A program made the translations under genes and the position numbers. This document shows, in pieces, positions 1-29,857 of a stretch of 64,000 nt of DNA. Source of the stretch: Litomosoides sigmodontis (Eukaryota > Nematoda > Chromadorea > Rhabditida > Onchocercidae); the NCBI GenBank assembly GCA_963070105.1, contig OY718803.1, positions 1,923,007 through 1,987,006 on the forward strand. The letters are read 5' to 3'. The notes under the pieces were generated by a model. The model saw only the letters and a program-made list of their open reading frames with translations, was not told where the DNA came from and made no database searches. Position 1 is the first letter of the stretch. Every line of letters begins with the position of its first letter.

Positions 1-158
1 TCGTTACTTTCTCTTATTCACTAATAAGTATTATTTAAAAATAAAAGACGAATCCACAAGAAATACTTACGTAAGATAAAATATATTAAATTTAATCCTG
101 AAGCTTTAGACCTCTGTTAAAAAAGGTAAGAAGCAGAAAGAAGTAAAGCAAAACTTGC

Positions 159-951
159 CATTCGCCTCACATCATCATCCAATTTCATGATTTTCTTTAT
201 TCTTGCTAAGGGAAGTTGTAATTCCTGATGCCGGCTTGCTTCGCGTAGTGTTTTCTGAAAAAACACTGCACTTGGTAATGCATTAAATTTTGCAACAGAT
301 GAGTTCTCCAAAATTTAAAAATTTAGTACAAATTTCGTTGTCATTTTGACAACATTTTTCTTGTAAGTTTTCTGCGAAAACACCTTAATTTTCAAGTATA
401 CTTTGAGCCAACAGTTTCCTAACATTTCATCAAACTATAGGTTTCAGACACTGTAATGCAAAAACCGTCAAAAGTTAATTTTAAAAGTGACTGGGTCAAT
501 CGCTTCGATTCTTGAACGAATACGCGGCCAGAATGAAGCAATTTCTTGATCTATATCGTATATGCCACCTTCTCTTCCAAATTGTAATTCGTCGCTTCCT
601 TGCTCCTAAAAAAACACGTGTTAAAGAGCCATGAGACCTACATGTAGGATTTCAACGCCAAACAGAATTACGAGAGATCTCATCATATAAATTTTTTCCA
701 GTTAGCTAATCGGATCTGAAACACACAAAAAACCTACTCGTTCTCTACAGTGTTGTATACCACGCTAAACGATAAACGATACCACTAGCATGGATATAGA
801 AAAGGGAAATGAGAATGAAAAGAAAAACCTGCGAAGTAGACTGTTCGGCTTGGACAAAATGCGACTTATCATCATCCATTATTTTCCGCATAAATAATTC
901 ACCATTAGCAATTTGTTGTTGCTGATGATTTTCACCATTTACTGTTGTCAT
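159..951 (-). CDS. nfyc-1: NF-YC histone-fold transcription factor subunit, 5' part (runs off left edge)
   Basis: Three minus-strand exons join in phase 0: 951-829, 605-492 and 254-159, giving 111 residues before the model leaves the window. NF-YC pairs with NF-YB through a histone fold and, with NF-YA, binds CCAAT boxes in the nucleus. Residues 66-68 read SFWPR, as in the segment just before the NF-YC fold, and residues 90-111 contain QLPLARIKKIMKLDDDVRRM, the family's signature first helix. The rest of the fold is not in the window, so the next exon must lie to the left. Acceptors are TTTTTTAG and TTTTTTCAG; donors are CAG|GTTTTT, CCA|GTCACT (weak) and ATG|GCAAGT (GC type). The N-terminus is Gln-rich (QQQQ). 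ATG 951 is the first in-frame Met; an upstream trans-splice acceptor is possible but not shown. Confidence 0.85.
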
Positions 952-3073
952 CGATGTCAAATAAATGACAATTTTTTTCTACCGAAAAGCATTAAATGCT
1001 ATAGACAAAAATTCTGTTAGCATGTAATAAAAGCTAATTGCTTCCCATCACTGCTAGGGATATTGAAGTGAAATAAATCAATATTTTAGCCCACACTACT
1101 ATTATTTTAAGCAGTATTTTTCACAGGGATAATTTATTTTACTCTTTAGCCAATTTACAATAAATCAAGTCTTCCTCCCAAATTCTCTAACTACAATTCC
1201 ATCTTTGCAAAAAAAATATATACATGAGGCACGAAATAAGTGAAATTATTTCAACAATTATTATTTCAGAATCAAGTAAAATTATCACCGTAAGAAGAAA
1301 ATAGATGGAAACAAATGGTAAAATTCACAAATGCGTTTAGGGATGAAATTATATTAGGAATGGGAAATGTGAGAGTGCGGGAAAGTTACCTGAAATAAAA
1401 CATGAGAAGATCGAAATAATGAAATTAACCCACTAAACCATTTCAATGCGTAAATAACAAAGATACAGTAGTCGCGTTTTCGCTGTAAGATTTGCTAAGT
1501 GAATTTTAATTTAAGGAAGCAATGATTAAAATTGCAAAGTTATTTGTGGTTTTCAAGGTTTTCAATGCAGCAACAGTCTTCTGCTTTTGTTTAAAGTTTC
1601 GTGAGGCTATAAATATGCTGTATCAGTAATGAAATATTGATTTGCTGCTTCGAAAAGATTGGAATTGCATCATCTGAATGATAGTGATAAAAATTTTAGG
1701 TTGAATTTCTTGCTACTACATCTTCCTTTCAACTATTAAACGTGCAGTTTACGCTCCAAACTTTTATCTTTTAATTTTTAAAAATTAATTCAACACATAA
1801 ATATATGAATGTATTTTAAATCTAAAAGTTTGGGCAAAACGATTTCATTGAGAAAAGGTAAATTAAAATAGTTGTTAAAATCAAGTATGCGAAGTTTTTT
1901 CCTTTTTAGTATTTGATGCAAATTAACATACCTTCCATCCTTTCAATTAGAAATTAATTCAATAAACCAATCGGTACTTCTGCATTGAATTTGACTCATA
2001 GAATCCGTTGATGTTCCCAGTATCCATATTTAATTCTTAATTGCTTCCATAACATTAATTTTAAAAATTGGAAAATTTTCACTGATCTTTATTTAATGCA
2101 ATGATTGATACATTCAGAGGGAATTACTGATTGCAATAATCAATAACCCGTAGTAATTACTGTATTAATTTTTTATTCTTTTATTGTAAATTCAATTTGC
2201 ACAGTACTTCTGTATGCAAGCAATTAGCTGAATGACTAAAATCGATAAGTTATCGCTTTTCAAAATTTTAAATTTATTTTAATTTACTAGCGCAGACTTC
2301 AAAGTAACCAACTACTATTAGCAATTAACAAAATTATGGCTGTAAATATTCGTTCTTACACTTCCAGTATCTCTCTTCCTCTTTCTTTCTCTCTCCATCT
2401 CTCTTACACTCCTTTTTTCATTAGAATTTAAACCTCTTTTGTTTTAAAAATAAATATCATTTTGTTGAACACACATACAATTGAAGATTTCCTTTCATCT
2501 CACTATCTTCTAGCTTATATCTAATTTTAATCAGCCATCGAAATTTGTTAGAATAAATTTAGATATTTGAAATATTTACGCTGCTTTTTTCTTATTTGGA
2601 GCATTACGATCATCATTATCACAATCATTAGCATCACAATCATTATCACCATCATCATCATCATCATTATCACAATCATTATCATCGCTATCATATCGTA
2701 CTTATGTATTTTTAGAGCTAATTTTTTTGTAGAACTTTTTTGTTGTAGAACTTATGCATTAAGTTCGCATTACTTATTCTTAGCTATTTTCATTTTCCAA
2801 ATTTCTAAAACTTGATTACGACCGTTTAATGTTATTGATTCAATTACATTTGAGGAGTTTTTCAAACTCATCAATAGCAATACTGTTGTTTGTTGTTTTG
2901 TTTTTCTTTCTCTCTTTCTTTCCTTCTTTCTTTCGTTCCTTTCAATGCAGTAATGATCATATGGCATTGATCGTAAAATCAATTGTGATAAATTATTGGT
3001 TGTGGAAAGAAATTGTTTTCATGACATTGACATTTTCGCACTCTTATTGAAAAAGGAAATGTATTTCCCTCCC

Positions 3074-3110
<37 letters not shown>

Positions 3111-5251
3111 GTTCCTGTTTTTTTTTTGTTAAAAATTTTTCCAGTTATGGTGATTAATCGGAAATTTTTGCCTCATTCATTCAACAGTAAGCAATTCATC
3201 CATCACAACCAACAACTAACCAAACTTATTGTTTTATAACACAACCAAAATTTCCTCACTTTCACAACTGTCAAAATTAGTCTAACATTATTGTTTTTTC
3301 TTTTTATCATTTAGTTTTAATTCACTTTCAATCCTTTTCGTTTTTCCTGTTTTTTTTCTAAATGTTTCTCTGCTCTTCTTAACATATTATTAAAACGGGG
3401 AAAATTTTTTTCGGAAAAATTCAATTATTTGAAATTAATTTTGCAATTTAAATTGTTGTCGCATGTTGTCTGTTGTTACAAATTTTCTTCTTTTTTTTTC
3501 TTTATTTCAATTAGTTTCATTCGTCACCTTTTTTTTTTTTGTTCTTCTTTGTGTACATGTCATGGACGATAGATGGCCACAGTATTTGTTGTCCAAGTTT
3601 ACTTTTGTAACTAAATGATTGAGAATACAATTTTAGCTCAAAAAACAAAAAGTGATGTTGAATTTTTTAATAAACTTTTTTAACATCTGTTACTAACTAT
3701 CGCACTTGTTATTAATTATCTTAAGCAAAATTTTAATTTTTTAATAAAATTAGGATAAAACGAAATTTTCCAACGTAATTTTTGGTGTTCTAAAAAAATT
3801 ACCACTACCTTTATCACACTCTTTTCCTATCACTTACAGTAATTTCCTCACTTATTGTAGCTACTTTTGTAGCTATACGTTACATTGTTGGTGACATGCA
3901 AGGAAAGAAGCATTTTTATTATTAATTATTTTATCATTAACAAACGACATCACTTCGCGCACCCACACCTACCATTAAGTGACAGGTGACATTTTAATTT
4001 TTGTAAAAATTTCACACACACACACACACAAATACTGTTAACAACTATTTCTGTATATTTTTCAATGTTCACAATTAATCAATCATCGCTTTCTAAGAGT
4101 ATTTAGCAGAATGTTTAAAATATTTCCTTATCATTTTTTTTCTGATAAAATTATATATGACTTTGAGGTTATCATTGATGATGGAAATTTATTATGATCA
4201 GTGATAATGCTGAAATAATAAAATTACACATATCACATTCATTTACGTATTAAAAGTTAAAGCATACTGTAACTTACCGTTGTTTTCAAGCTACAAGTAT
4301 GATAGTTGTGATAAAATTAATTATTCAACAAAATTACAACAGTGATAAACTTCTGGACAACAATAAACAAATCAATAAAATTATGGTACTGATAAAAGAG
4401 TTATTAGCTTTAGTAATATATGAATAATCAAATTACACCAATACAACTTACAATCTACAATATTTTACTATTTATTGTTATTGTTTATTGTTATTAAATT
4501 AAAGTGTTTGGGCAATTATTTTTAGACTTATAATTTTTTTGGACTTATAATTATTTTTAGGCAATTATTTTTATACTTATATTATCAATTTTTAGACTTG
4601 TTAATTTTTTTGTTTTGTATAATTAAATTATAATAGAGTTAGATCAATGACAATTCTATTCGATGGTATTTATTGAATAGATAATTCTATTCCATAAAAA
4701 TGTCAATTTGTCCTTTTCTATTTTTTCGCTTTTGTTATTGCACTTTAACTTTCAGCCAATTTCCAGGATGTGTTTTCATGTAATAGACAAATTTTGACGA
4801 GTACACTTGAGAATTGCTTGAAGAAAGTGGAAAATTAAATTTCGTTCAGTCGTTTTGCACTTTTTTCCTCCTTTTCCTTGCTTACCCAATCTTATATACA
4901 AATTAAAAGTGTAACAAATGATCGAGTAAATATGGATTGATTGTTAGATAGCGAAGTAAAAAAAAAGACAAAGATTTCTCTTCCTCTTTCACTCTCCCTT
5001 GCTCCTTCTCCCTCCCTCCCTCTCTCTCTCTCTCTCTCTTTGATTATTTTATTTATGAAGCAATGTATTTTGTTATGGGAATGGAAGATGAAAAATTTGT
5101 TGAAATAAATGAGCGGAAAAATTGCGTGAAATAAATAATGTATTATTAAATGATCATCGTGCCAATAGCAATCTCTTTTTCCTCATTCATCTGCGCAATT
5201 GTGTAAATTACTCGTCAATTTTCAAAACTTTCAATGTCATATTATGACAAT

Positions 5252-5253
5252 AG

Positions 5254-5297
<44 letters not shown>

Positions 5298-5575
5298 GTA
5301 ATGATGATTGTGATAATGATGATGATGGTAATGATGATTGTGATAATGACACTGATAATGGTGATGGTGCTGCCGCCGCTGCTGCTGACAATGATGATGA
5401 TGACGAAGATTGTTGATAATAGTGATGATGATAATTATAATATGATGGCGATGATGATGACTGACAATAATACTGATGATGATGATGATGATGACGGTTA
5501 TGATGATGGGAATGATGGTTGCGATAATGTTGATGATGATGATGATGGTGATAGCGGTGATGATGATAGTTGATG
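5252..5575. repeat. Degenerate (GAT)n trinucleotide block
   Basis: A run of GAT/ATG triplets, pure at first (5252-5296) and then broken by AATGATGATTGTGATAATGAT-like variants, a short GCC/GCT patch near 5370-5387, and more GAT runs. All frames stay open (Asp, Met or Ser runs) because the repeat lacks stops, so open frames here are not evidence of coding. Confidence 0.9.
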
Positions 5576-7299
5576 GCATAAAAATTTTTTGCTAATTTAT
5601 TCGAAAATGCGTACATTCCATCATTTTACTTTCATATGCTTAAGTAACAATTTCGAATTCAGAAAATGCTAATCGTCGAACGAATGTAATTTCCAATTTT
5701 TCTTTTATCGCTTATCATAAAAATTTTGCAAAATTTTCAATCATTAAATGTTATTTTATTATTCCTTGCTATTTTATTTTGAATTTTACAGGGAAATTAC
5801 AATTTCAAACAGACACCTTATTAATTATGCAAAAAAAGAATTTCGTTTTAAAATTCTTATCTTTCTAATGTCTATTCATTCATTCAAACTATCAACACTT
5901 TCAAATTTCTCAATTCAAATACATATATGTTTGTGAATGAGTCGATTACAACATGTGATAATATTTATGACAGTTCGGAAAGAGGGAGAGTGAGAGAGGG
6001 CGAGCGAAAGAGAGGGAAGGAGAGAGGGAGCGAGGGAAGAAGGAAAATTTCATCACTTATCAAAATTGTTCTTTGACATTTTGTTACAGCAAAATTTCTC
6101 GTATGGCACAATTTCTCATCTCTTTGTCATTTCGATGCTTTACTTTCGAATGCTAATTGTTTCATTGCAAGTTACCACTTTAAATTTCCATTACTTTTGC
6201 TATAATAATAAATAAAGCTTTAGCATAAACCACAGAAATTGTACAAATTTTAAAATAAATTCATTAATTATTTCAAAATGAAAGACGCAAATGAATTATT
6301 ATCTATTTTCTTCGTAGAAATATTTTTTTTAAAAAAAAAAGAAGAGCAAAAAAAGAGAAATGGGAAAGATTAGCACATAATGTATGTGAGTTAATTTCTT
6401 TTCGATAGTTTTAATTTAAGAAAAAGAAATCATATCGTTTTAAAATTTGAAATCACTAATTGATTTATTGTGTTTGCAAAAAAAAACTTGTATTTTTCAT
6501 TCTTCTTTGATTGTTTTCTTTTTTAATTTCTTCCCTTTTCTAAACAATAATTGGCTTAAAAAGATTGTTGTTAATGAAGTAATGCCAATATTTTTCTTTC
6601 ACAACGATAATAAATTGAAATTTTAAACGTTACAAATTGAAATTTCAAACATGCAAATTTCACTCAAATTTCACTAATCGTTACCATTTGAAAAACATTT
6701 GTGAATGACTTCAAAAATTGAAGATACCACATTTTTTATATATTTTTATTTTTTATTTAATATACTCGAAAGATGGCGGAAGAAACAGTACGAAACGGAC
6801 AACTATTTTTTGTACAAAATTATTTTCGTACCTTGTAATATCGAAATTTCATACTTAGAAAAATATAAAAATCGGATATGCATGAGAGTAACATTCCATT
6901 GTTTGCCCTATTTTTTTCCTCAATTTTTGAAAATTTAAATTAAAATCATCAAATTACTACTTCCTGGAATTGAAATGTGCAGGAATGCTAGAAATAACAA
7001 GGAATTGTGCGAAATGAGTGAGAGCTGATGAAACGAAAATATTTTTTTGCTATAATTCCTCTTAATCAAAATTGAAAAATTAAATTGGACGGTGAAAATT
7101 TTTATTAAAATTTTTAACAAACCAATATTCAATAATCATTATTGACAAAATTTTCAACAAGCATTGCCTCTTAAAATTTACAAAAAAAAGGTAAAAATCA
7201 AACTTTTAAAAAAGTAACAAAATTAAACTTTCAAGGAAGTGGAACACTCAATAATTAAATTAAATCAAATTTAATTTTGCACTGCAATATGTGCATGTA

Positions 7300-7302
<3 letters not shown>

Positions 7303-7393
<91 letters not shown>

Positions 7394-7402
7394 TGTGTGT
7401 GT
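7303..7402. repeat. (GT)n microsatellite, about 50 units
   Basis: A dinucleotide run of about 100 bp with one interruption (T for G) near 7391. Confidence 0.97.
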
Positions 7403-8261
7403 GAATATATAAGTTGAAAATTTTTGATTCAATTTGATTCGATGCATCCTATGCGTTGTATGCAAAATGGAATAATTAACAATTTAATATTTCAATGTTT
7501 ATTTTCAATTGCTTCATTCATCCTCCTCACTTCGCTCCCCTTACTCCGTCATCCCACACTTCCAACTGCTTGCTATTTTAGCTTTCATTCAAAAGCAACT
7601 GCTTCCTGGTGGACTCTGAGGAGTAATTTAATACATTTGAAGTTTGAACACTCCCAAAATTTTCACTAAAATATGCAAACTGATTATGTAAGAGCACTCA
7701 TTGACTTACTTATCCCTTATTCTATACTTATTCCTCATTTTGTACTTATTATTTCTTTTGCACTTATGTGTTACTTTACTTTATATTTTTTTTTCGTCTA
7801 GTCTGCATTATCACTCACTTACTTTGCTGCCTTCCTTCCAAACAATTTCGTCCAATTTCCAAGAAAAAAAAGGGGAAAGAAATTCACCGATTTATGAAAA
7901 TGTAATTAGTCTTTTGCACATTTACATCATTTCATACATTTCCTTTTCGCATAAAATAAAATTCATTGCGATTTTTTTCACCTAAAATACAATAATTATA
8001 ATTACAATTAGTGTAGCTGTAATTTTATCAATTTCATTTTACAATTTTGCTTGAAAACTAACACAGACAGATTAGTTTCGAAAATAATACAATTATTATT
8101 AGTCGTTAATTGTCAAATCATTTCTGTTTTCGTACATTAATCATTAAATTGATTAGCGACTTATTGCATTTAGGAATTACATTATAATTAACAGTAAATT
8201 TTAACTTAATCGAAAAAATCTTTTTTTCTTTTCCTTTCATCTTTTGTGGCAATTTCCGCTC

Positions 8262-8309
8262 GCTTCCCGAACTAATACATGTCAGGCTTCCTGAACTAAT
8301 ACATGTCAG
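8262..8309. repeat. 24-bp tandem duplication
   Basis: Two adjacent 24-bp copies that start GCTTCC and end ACATGTCAG, with one mismatch (CCGAAC versus CTGAAC). They sit just upstream of the candidate first exon at 8452, in a patch less AT-rich than its surroundings. Confidence 0.85.
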
Positions 8310-8451
8310 ATTGTCAGGTTGTCTCAGGAGAGGTTTGTCTGTTGCTCGACATTGGCAGATTTTCGGGAAATTTTGTATTTCCGGCTATTCCATTTCTCTG
8401 TCAGTTGTTTGAAAGTTTTCTTCTTTTACACATTTTAAGTGAGCATTTATT

Positions 8452-8559
8452 ATGATTGAAATTGATCCGAACGGTAGTGGCAATTTGGAAGGCAGAAAAA
8501 AAAACCGTTTGTTTAAGTTGCATAGGAACACAGACAGGAAAGGACGAGGAAGTAAAGTG
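8452..8559 (+). CDS. Candidate alternative first exon of the PSKH1-like gene
   Basis: An ATG at 8452 opens 36 codons (starting MIEIDPNGSGNLEG, then rich in Lys and Arg) and ends at GTG|GTAATT, a plausible donor in phase 0. The kinase exon at 23553 begins in phase 0, so the two would join in frame. The segment lies in a patch of higher complexity than its AT-rich surroundings. I do not recognise the peptide. It could instead be the first exon of another transcript or a chance open segment. Only the phase match and the composition support it. Confidence 0.3.
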
Positions 8560-9229
8560 GTAATTGTGATATTTGATATTTAAAATTTTGTTTTTAGCAT
8601 AAATTTTAATTTAAAAAGATAGATAGAGCAATCATTGTGATGTCTGAAATTTTGCTTTTTTAAACGTAAATCTTAATTTTGTTCATTTAATGCTAAGGGA
8701 CATTTTGTAGTTTTTTCCTTTTTTTTTTGCACAAACGTACCTTTACACGAAATACTTGGAAATTTTAGCAAATTAATTCGAATTAAATATTTGCAAAAAT
8801 GCAAATATTATTACTATCACCAAAAAGCAATTACAATTTTGCTTTTTTTTTTGTAATTTTAGCACGTGTAGCAAGGAAGAAAATTCACGTGTCATACGTG
8901 TATTATGAAACAGAACGAGTTATATTTCAGCATTTTTCTTTATACAAAAATTATTTTTGCAACGAAAAAAAAAACAACAACATACATGTTTTCTTGCTTT
9001 CCATTTTTTTTTCTGTTATCTTTTGGAAAATAATTTGACAAAAAATTTTCACAAAATAATTGCACAAAATTCCTTATTTTCATTTTGTCATATTGCTAAC
9101 AATTTTATCATTTTTGGAAGAAAATAATTTGGAACAAAAAAAAAAGGAAAGGAAACAAGCGAGCAAGTAGCTCGTTTGTTTGTTTACTTGAGAAGAAAAT
9201 AGAATGACGTGTTTTTATTGTAATTATAA

Positions 9230-9580
9230 TTTATAGTTACTTACACGTACGTCAAAATGCTTCATTTACGCAATCATTTACGGAAAGGCCTGACCTCTTC
9301 AATCCAATGGATCACTTCAAAATGCATCATCAACCACCGATGATAACATCACTTATGCACAACGCAAATCACAGGCGTACATGATCGAGACACACGTCGC
9401 TCTAGTCCAGTCTTGGTCTTAACCCAAGATGCTCGCACTATCATCAACAGTTGCAGCACCTTCCTCCCTCACATCAACCCATCACTCATTACAAACACCA
9501 CTTCTGACACCACAATATTATTATTCATAGATCGTCCGTCGGCAGATAAATCCTTTTGAACCTGCTCAATTGCCACTGCT
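9230..9580. other. Higher-complexity segment of unknown nature
   Basis: This roughly 350-bp stretch is much less AT-rich and less repetitive than its flanks and abuts the (CTA)n array. Short open pieces exist on the plus strand (for example one including MDHFKMHHQPP around 9305-9385), but they are broken by stops and I found no splice-consistent model. It could be a decayed exon, an old mobile-element fragment or a noncoding RNA. Confidence 0.35.
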
Positions 9581-9594
9581 CGTTAAAATTTCAT

Positions 9595-10041
<447 letters not shown>

Positions 10042-11027
10042 CAGTATTATTAGCAGTACTACTACCTAGCACTCTGTTGCTATTTATTAATAAGCTATGT
10101 TTGGTGGATTTAGGAATAAAGCCTGGAAGAGTTCCGAGCTCTCGGGTGATGGTAACTTTGACAACGAACGATGGTAGTAGCTAGTGATTGCTACAAGCAT
10201 TAGTGCTAATCAAGTGCTACCTTATCTATCATCAGTGTTGCTATATCATTCTTATCAGTTCGCAGATAACTGAAAGAGAAGGAATGGAATACCAGTGGAA
10301 TAGTTTTCAATTTCAATGCTATTAATGGCAATTGCTAAAGCAAAACGAAAAAAACGAAAGCGATGGGAGAAGAAAAAAATTAGTGCAAAATAAATTTCTC
10401 TTTCATACAAATGATAAATGTAAAACATTAAAACAATGACTGTTATCTGCGAGGCAAAAAAAAAACAATTATCTTTACTTACCTTTTTTTTTTTAATTAA
10501 AAAAAAATTAAATTCAAAGAACGTTTTTAGCATTGCTTCGTTTTTCATTTTTAAATCAAAATATTACAAGCTTTTCCATCACTCACACTTATATTTCTTC
10601 GTCAATTTCTCATCACCGAAACATTTAGCATTAATTTCATACGCGTAGTGTGATAATTATTATTCGATTGCGAATGTTTATTAGCTAATCCCTTTCTTAT
10701 TTATCTTAATAAAAATTTCATTTTCAAAATTCAATTAATTCATTGCATATTTCAGGTTTTTGAATGGATTATTTCTTCCTGCTACGAAAGCTATCGCTCG
10801 CTGATAAAGTTATTGTTGTAAATTTTTTAATTCGCATTTGCTAAATTTCGCTCAATTATTCGTTGAAGATTTTGCGACAAATTCTGCAACTTATTTCCGC
10901 AACTATATCTATAGAGGCACACACGCACGCGTACGTATATTACACGCAGGTTTTTATAAGAAAGTACTACCTCTTCTAGTAAGAGCAAGTACCATTCCCT
11001 TTTCTTTCCTGGTATCGATCTCGTCGA

Positions 11028-26660
<15,633 letters not shown>

Positions 26661-26693
26661 CTACATAACTATACATATTTATTTTGTGCTACA

Positions 26694-26699
26694 AATAAA
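26694..26699 (+). terminator. Poly(A) signal AATAAA of the PSKH1-like gene
   Basis: AATAAA lies 34 bases after the TAA stop at 26658-26660. This is short but normal spacing for a compact 3' UTR. Confidence 0.6.
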
Positions 26700-28531
26700 G
26701 AAATTTGCTATTCATTCGTATCGTTCATCAATTGTAAAAAAAAAAAAAAACGAATTTCAAACCATCCTGTACATTAAATCAGTTCGTTGTATCTTATTTC
26801 CATGTTTGTTTGTATCCATAATGATATATTGGTTTATGAGTTGATCAATTGATTAATTAATTAACAGATAATTCATGCTCAAGCACATTGTTTATTTCAT
26901 CATTATTAAAAATGTTAAATGATGCATCAACATGGTATTAATTACAATGACCCTTCACAGTACACCTCCTTTTCCCTATTTCTTGATGATCATTTCACAA
27001 CTACTCGCTGAATCGTCAAACTTAAAGAATGAAATCGAGGACTAAATTAAAGAATTGAAATAGGAATTAGATTTTTATGTACATATATGCAAACAGTCAC
27101 ATGAGGATAATACTAAATTCAACATTTAGTAGCATCGTCTATTTCTTTCTCATTAATTTAGAAAAAATTTTAATTGTCCCAATGATTCAATTATAGCTTC
27201 AAATTATCTTTGTGAAATAAGAAATGCACTAGGAAATTTCAAAACTATTTCTCTCAAATATGAAATACACCTTTAGTGATTATTTCAGCAGGTTACCCGA
27301 TTAACGAATTTACCACTACCATTACATATGTTATATGATCTTTTCAATGAGAAGAAAAAATGGGAATTTACTGAATGAATGAAGTAAAAGAGCAAAGATC
27401 TCGTCCGCACTGTACAATACCACCAATCAAAATTACGACAAAAATTTTAGAAGGATAATTGCAAAAATTCATAAAATGTTCTTGCCAACTTTTGAAAAAT
27501 TTTGCATTCCCAGTATATGTTAATTTTTTTATCCTTTTATAAATTCGATGTCATTTTATTTATTGCTACTACCAGAATTTCATCTTCCAAAATAAATTTG
27601 TATTCAAAATTTTTAATTTGAAAATAAACCTATTCATTGCGAAAAAAATATCATTTTATAATGCTTATTACTTCATTTCAAAGTAAATCAATTAGTTCTA
27701 TAGAAGCTTAAATGAATTCGTCAAATCCTTTTTATAAAAATGATTAATTACTGATTAATTGTCACCAACTACTAGTATGCTTCTCAGTTGTGCAGATAAT
27801 TGCTTAGAGATCATTTCATCATATTTCGACAGTTACGGCGAGTATTGCCCTCGGAGATACTGAAATTGAAATACGAATACTGAAATTGAAATACGCATGC
27901 TTCCTAGTATTCCCCAAATTTGGCATGGATAACTATCACTCAAGTTTTCGACTGCAACTATATATAACAGATTTCCTTGTTTCACTCTTTTCCTTCCACT
28001 AATTGTATGTTTAGCATCAAAAGTGCAAAAACAATTCCTCCAGTGACCTGGAAAATACATACCATAGGATGCAGAATAATTGGAAAATAATTTGACATCT
28101 CGAACTAGATCATCTTACACCTGCATAGTTTAACTTCACTAAGCATTGAGAAGCTTTACCAGATCATTTAAACTTGAAATCTCAAAGGTGAAATAATTTT
28201 AAATGTTTTGAAGGTGGGCTGCTAAAAATGAAGCAAAGAAAATGTTTATTTATTTAACTGATTATGAACAACGAGCAATTAAATTTCATTAGAAACTTAC
28301 TACCGTATCAAAATTTTCACCTTTTGTTCAACTTTGGTATTTTTTTGGCAAAATAATCATTAATGGAAATTTCATTAACAATTAAGTTTCCAGGCGAAGA
28401 TTCCGATTTTTCTGATTTAACCTGAAAATTGATCGTGACAGATTCGAAAATGGTCGTCCAATAAATAGCGAATTTTCAGAAAAACGGCTGTTACTCAGAA
28501 CAAAAGAATGCACGAAAATGTTTGAAAAAAA
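26700..28531. other. Intergenic region between convergent genes
   Basis: This lies between the kinase stop and the PINX1-like stop. One minus-strand segment behind a TTTCCAG acceptor (28049 downward) could in principle extend the PINX1-like gene: GAT|GTTAGT at 28541 would join it in phase 0 and add about 20 codons before a stop. I did not include it because the first in-frame stop gives a sensible end already. Otherwise nothing recognisable. Confidence 0.45.
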
Positions 28532-29857
28532 TTAACTAACATCTTTCTGTATACTCTCTTCAGTGTTCCTATCAGCAGTTCTTTTCGCTGATCTCTTGCC
28601 AAAAACAGCATACTTATCCTTCTCCGACATCTCTGGGAAATATCTATCTTTTCTGTGCCTCAAATAATTAATTATGAAAACTTGATCAATATATTTCAAA
28701 ATGATACAAATTTATTTGAAAAAGATGTAAAATCACCGTTCACGATTTATTTTTCTACAAAATTCCAATCTCAAAATCCCCGTCAACGGCCTTATTTAAT
28801 ATGGGATTGCACCTTCTTTAGCAGTTTTTCTCTACCAAATGACCTACACTATTTTACCGTACAAAACAAAATCTTCCAGCATTCTGGAGTGCTTATTCGA
28901 AAACCCACTAAGTCTAATTTTCCACACTACAAGGAGTTTTAAGAAAGAGAAAACCATTATGACAAGATAATTGAAACACACTCATTCAAAATTATTTTTT
29001 CCTGCGCTTTGTTCGAATTTTTTTCAAACCGTTCAACTTTTGATTTCTCTTTGCTCTTATTTAAATCAGCTAATATAGCTGCAAAGCTGTCATGATGGGC
29101 AATCCAAACTTCATCGCTTTTTTCACTACATCCGAGGCCTGAAAATAGAGTTTTTTAGTTAAATCAAAGTTTTAAACACAGAGGCTTCAGTGTAAGGAAA
29201 ACACTTTCAAAGCATCATATTCATCAGATATCTAAATTGCACTTTGATTGAACTAATGATGAATAATGTTACTAATCTAATAGCCATACGCCCTACCTCC
29301 TTTCTTTACACTCTACTTCTGAATAGTTCGAGAGACAGTTTCGAGTACCGTTGCAATAATAAAATTTTCAATACCTGTTGCTTTCAAATTCTATAACTGA
29401 AAACCACTTCTATCTTATTTCCGTTAGTGATCACGAAATTTGTACACCTAGTCGCATCCTTCATCTCAACGATTTGAGGCCAGTTACAGGTCTAAGCAAC
29501 ATATACTTTAGACCTATCCAAATGGGTGTCTTCAAGTAATGAAGAAAAATATAGAGGGTTTTTTTGAGATTCACAAATAAAACCTCATATTCTGAAAATT
29601 TTTCCAAAAAAAGCCATAGTAGAAAAAAACCTCTTGTTAAAACATTAGCTTTTGGCCGCAAATTCTCCGTAATTCCTTGTTCATACTTGCCCAATCCACA
29701 ACCCGGTCTCCATCCCATTTTCTCCAGCATCTTTTTTCCAAACTTCAAGTTATCTACAAATATGAAAATGCAAATCCATTTCAGAAATCGTAATGCCAAG
29801 AATTTCTGAAACAGAGAAAAACGTACCGCCTTGAACTGTGGCATTTTGCAAATTCAT
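28532..29857 (-). CDS. PINX1: PINX1-like G-patch protein
   Basis: Exons 29857-29827, 29753-29631, 29138-28982 and 28652-28532 join in phases 1, 2 (across AGA G|GC: 1) and 2, giving 143 aa. PINX1 is a nucleolar telomerase inhibitor and ribosome-biogenesis cofactor whose G-patch activates DEAH helicases. Evidence: residues 11-50 hold the G-patch (KFGKKMLEKMGW, then GCGLGKYEQGITENL), followed by GLGCSEKSDEVWIAHHDSF, which matches the PINX1 segment WIAHQDDF. The last exon carries KYAVFGKRSAKRT, matching the conserved IFGKR motif. Human PINX1 is 328 aa, so the C-terminal telomerase-inhibitory region is shortened or lies in exons I cannot see. The basic segment that precedes the G-patch in other PINX1 proteins is also missing here and may be in an upstream exon. 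The third donor (AATGA|GTGTGT) is inferred from phase. Confidence 0.8.

Larger units (their letters stand above)
952..8451. other. Intergenic/regulatory stretch between divergent genes
   Basis: I see no exon with a recognisable protein here. The stretch is AT-rich with poly-T and poly-A runs, (CT)n at 3073-3108, a short (CA)n at 4014-4030, a degenerate (GAT)n block at 5252-5575 and a long (GT)n at 7303-7402. It separates the minus-strand NF-YC gene from the plus-strand kinase gene, so both promoters may lie inside it. Open frames here are low-complexity (poly-Asp, poly-Met, poly-Ile) and are explained by the repeats. Confidence 0.6.

Noticed and set aside
5199..5616. Asp-, Met- and Ser-rich frames on both strands
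   Set aside because: Explained by the (GAT)n block.
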